DNA of 64,000 bases from Pyxicephalus adspersus (lineage: Eukaryota > Chordata > Amphibia > Anura > Pyxicephalidae), in contig NC_092859.1 of NCBI RefSeq assembly GCF_032062135.1, positions 109,214,621 to 109,278,620 on the forward strand. The letters run 5' to 3'. Positions 61,511-64,000 of this stretch are shown in pieces. Position numbers and translations under genes: made by a program. Within the stretch, counting starts at the first letter, position 1. Each line of letters opens with the position of its first letter. Below the pieces are notes generated by a model. The model ran no database searches, was not told where the DNA came from, and saw nothing but the letters and a program-made list of their open reading frames with translations.

Positions 61511-61969
61511 AGGTATTCACATAGCAGCCCACATTTTCATAGTAAACAAATAGTGCATTGCTTCCATCCTGTGTGCTTTTGGGTTTTACAATGATTGCTG
61601 GATTGTAAATGAAGTATTGATAAATGTCACAAATTGTTAAATGTCACATCATAGTTTGGGTTTGTCTATAACATAGAACAATAGACATAAGACTTGCTTA
61701 GACAATAGACAATAGACTTTGTTAAGGTTATTTTAAGCACCTGGAATTATAGTTCAACATACAGGTAGTTTGAAAAGCTAAGATCTTGCCCTATTAGGTC
61801 TCTGGTAAAGTTCCTATGCTTAACCAAGCTACCAATTTGTCTCCATAGGTTTTGCCTTTAAGCAACCATCCTTTCAGCCTTAGCAGGTCATTTGTGTCAT
61901 CCTAGCACTTAGTTGCCTGAGGATTTAGGTAAGAATGGTTCATGGACAGGGCAAAGATTGACAGGGGAT

Positions 61970-62540
61970 TAGAGAATCCTATAGGTGGAGAGGGCCAGGA
62001 AAAAGACTTGAACCTGAAGTCAAGTCCAGGTGTGAGGCAAAGAGTCATACAAGAAAGAAAGAGATTCGGTAGAAGGTCCAAGGATGTGAAAGAGTTTTTG
62101 GCAGGAAGAAAATGAGCCAGAAGTCAAACACAAGAGGTCAGTCAACCAGATATTTATTCCAAAAGGTTCAAATGGTTTGTGGTTGGAAGAAATCAAGCCA
62201 ACAGTCAACCAAGGCAGCAGAGAGAAAATAGGTAGATGAAAAAGAGTCAGCAAGAGAAAATGAAGAACAAGCGCCTGCCCAAGAAATTAGAAAATATGTT
62301 ATCAGAGAGAGTCGATTTATGCAGCTTTTGGTCAGGGTGGACGGTCAGGTGGGGTCAAGCTGAGAAATAGGCTATTGCAGTCTCAGCTTGTCCCATGAGG
62401 TAGCAAAGTGCCAAAAAAGACACTAATTGCTTGGAGGGACATGCTTCCTGATCCTTCGCCGAGGAGGGAACGTTGATGCCACCGTTGTGTAAACAACCAG
62501 ATTCTATGCCTGTATTATTCTGTTACTATACGCAGAAAAT
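61970..62540. repeat. Purine-rich segment, possibly repeat-derived
   Basis: Repeated AGAAGTCAA, AGGTC and AAAGAGTCA motifs run to about 62260, followed by GC-richer text to 62510. It resembles 44460-44640 in style. No boundaries or coding signals were seen. Confidence 0.3.
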
Positions 62541-63599
62541 ATGAAAACTGCTTTGGCCTCAAAAGGTAGAAAATGTGAGCATGATCCAGAGCATCCATAA
62601 GCACTCAAGAATTTCCTTGCCAATGTTTACAAAAGCTGCTATGCCTGACTATTCAGAACACTTGCCCCTTAAAATGATATTAAAGCTAGATTATACCACC
62701 TCCCAGAGATATAACACCAAAAAAGAAATTAAATCCCCACACATGCTTCCAGAAAAATATATCTAATCTATGGGAATGGATCTCCCCTCCCCCTTTTTAC
62801 CCCTGCAACAAGTACCCCTCCTTTCTTGCCCTTCATCTCTATTATCTCATACAGGTTACATATGAGATAGGGACTGTAGGTTTTTTCTTAAATTATATTT
62901 GTATGTAAGTCGGAACAGGTACATTATTTAAATAAATGCAATTAGGACAGATGTTTGTCTCAACATATTATTAGGCAGCATGGTGTCAGTTACTGAATAA
63001 AATCCTCACTGTGAGTTAATCACAAACAAAGCAAGAAAAAAAAAACTTTATGGAGCCTAGACATTCATTAACTTCTGGAGCAAGCTGTGCTTTTATTTGC
63101 AAAAAGAAACAACTGCAGAGTTTGTCTTGGTTATTACAAAGAGTTACAAGATGTTACAGATCAGCTCAGCTCTCAAGATCACCCACAACCTCAGCTGCGT
63201 TTAGCAAAAGATTTCTTCTGCAAGTCATGCAAACCACCCACCTCCCCTCTCCAAGCCTCCGTCCTGCACACGAGGGAGCAGGGAAGCCTCCGTTTGTATC
63301 TCCACATTAGGTTGGTAGTGATTACACTGTAGCTTGGTGTTTGGCTCCACTGTTTTATCTTCCGTTTTATCGGCATCCATTTACAGGCATAACAGGTGAG
63401 CTCTGTGGCTGTGCTCGCCTAGCTATGAGTCTGACAGCTAGAGGCATGCGCAGTCTGCTCTGAGCTGTCATCATTAGTATTGGGATATGCATCTTTAACC
63501 AGTAAAGAGGAGAAGCTGGGACCTGATAGAGATGGAGTTTGAAGGGGTAATTCTTATTGGATGCATGAGGTGTTAACTTTGGAAGGGGTCGGGAACAAT
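62541..63599. other. Non-coding DNA, GC rising toward the right
   Basis: Small frames at 63050-63332 show no recognisable domain. Composition becomes less AT-rich from about 63050. Confidence 0.4.
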
Positions 63600-63609
63600 T
63601 AGTAGCAGA

Positions 63610-63735
63610 GAGCACTATAAAAAAAAACATATCCTGAATTCATATTTGCAACAAAGTAACGTGAGCTCCCTCTAGCAGGAGAGTGTAGAAGCACTATATG
63701 CAGATCATTTTCACTGCAAGTCCTAATGGTGAGTA
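63610..63735 (+). promoter_or_regulatory. Weak candidate promoter and first exon
   Basis: A TATA-like CTATAAAAAAAA lies at about 63615. It is followed by about 110 bases without another strong motif, and then AATGGTGAGTATTTTA at about 63725, where GTGAGT is a good splice-donor match. This is only a juxtaposition of common motifs. The sequence after it is AT-rich, as an intron could be. Confidence 0.15.
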
Positions 63736-64000
63736 TTTTACCTTAACATTATCAATTCTGCTGTTCCTGTTTAGTTTTCTAATAGTTTGTGGGTAACACT
63801 TTGTGAAAGTTCTACCCATATATGATTTGGAGTATCATTTTTCAAAAGATTTTTTTTTCCATTGGTTCAATAATTATGGCATCTAATGTTTGAAGCATAT
63901 AATTTTTACCATTTGTTGATGCTTGTTTTTTATTTATGAGACAGCATCTATAGTTGGTTAATTCTTTCATTATTGTTATTTAGGTCCCTACTCTTAGTCT

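Noticed and set aside
63050..63332. Two overlapping plus-strand frames of 81-86 codons
   Set aside because: No domain, no repeat match and low-complexity composition. No splice or start context supports them.

Overview
This window looks like gene-poor, AT-rich vertebrate nuclear DNA, most likely from an anuran amphibian. That assignment is an inference from the mixture of transposable elements: Penelope-like (PLE) retroelements with a GIY-YIG endonuclease, L1-type LINEs, a BEL/Pao-like LTR remnant, hAT-type and TTAA-flanked miniature elements (MITEs), and several palindromic MITE families that recur inside the window. I found no host protein-coding exon, tRNA or rRNA that I could support. Most open frames are short chance frames; the long ones belong to transposons, and all of those carry stops or frameshifts.

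Layout. 1-3.2 kb: AT-rich DNA with two small repeats. 3.2-8.0 kb: two PLE copies in the same orientation. The first is a C-terminal reverse transcriptase (RT) fragment split by an 897-bp hAT-type MITE with a perfect 8-bp target duplication. The second carries all RT landmarks plus GIY-YIG and is followed by a degenerate hammerhead-ribozyme-like motif. 8.0-9.2 kb: a TTAA-bounded (piggyBac-like) MITE. 9.2-19 kb: mostly unique AT-rich DNA with a second hAT MITE and a possible LTR. 19.0-20.6 kb: 3' part of an L1 on the minus strand. 24-29 kb: several MITEs. 29.2-34.1 kb: a long L1 with both ORFs, nearly intact but cut off at its 3' end. 34-43 kb: mostly featureless. 43.3-44.2 kb: a decayed copy of a conserved protein family that I recognise only as an unnamed, repeat-like family of animal genomes. 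44.2-48.2 kb: stacked repeats including the BEL/Pao remnant. 48-56 kb: mostly unique. 55.9-57.7 kb: a minisatellite and a composite element with internal tandem repeats around an assembly gap (57061-57397). 58.8-62.5 kb: more MITE copies and a third PLE fragment on the minus strand. The last kilobase holds a weak candidate promoter.

There is no operon-like cooperation between genes. The biology is a record of nested and tandem transposon insertion. The strongest leads are the unnamed conserved family at 43.3-44.2 kb, the modular hairpin-rich hAT MITE, the PLE ribozyme-like motif, and an L1 that kept its 5' end but lost its 3' end. All boundaries and homologies were read by eye; no alignment or database search was run.
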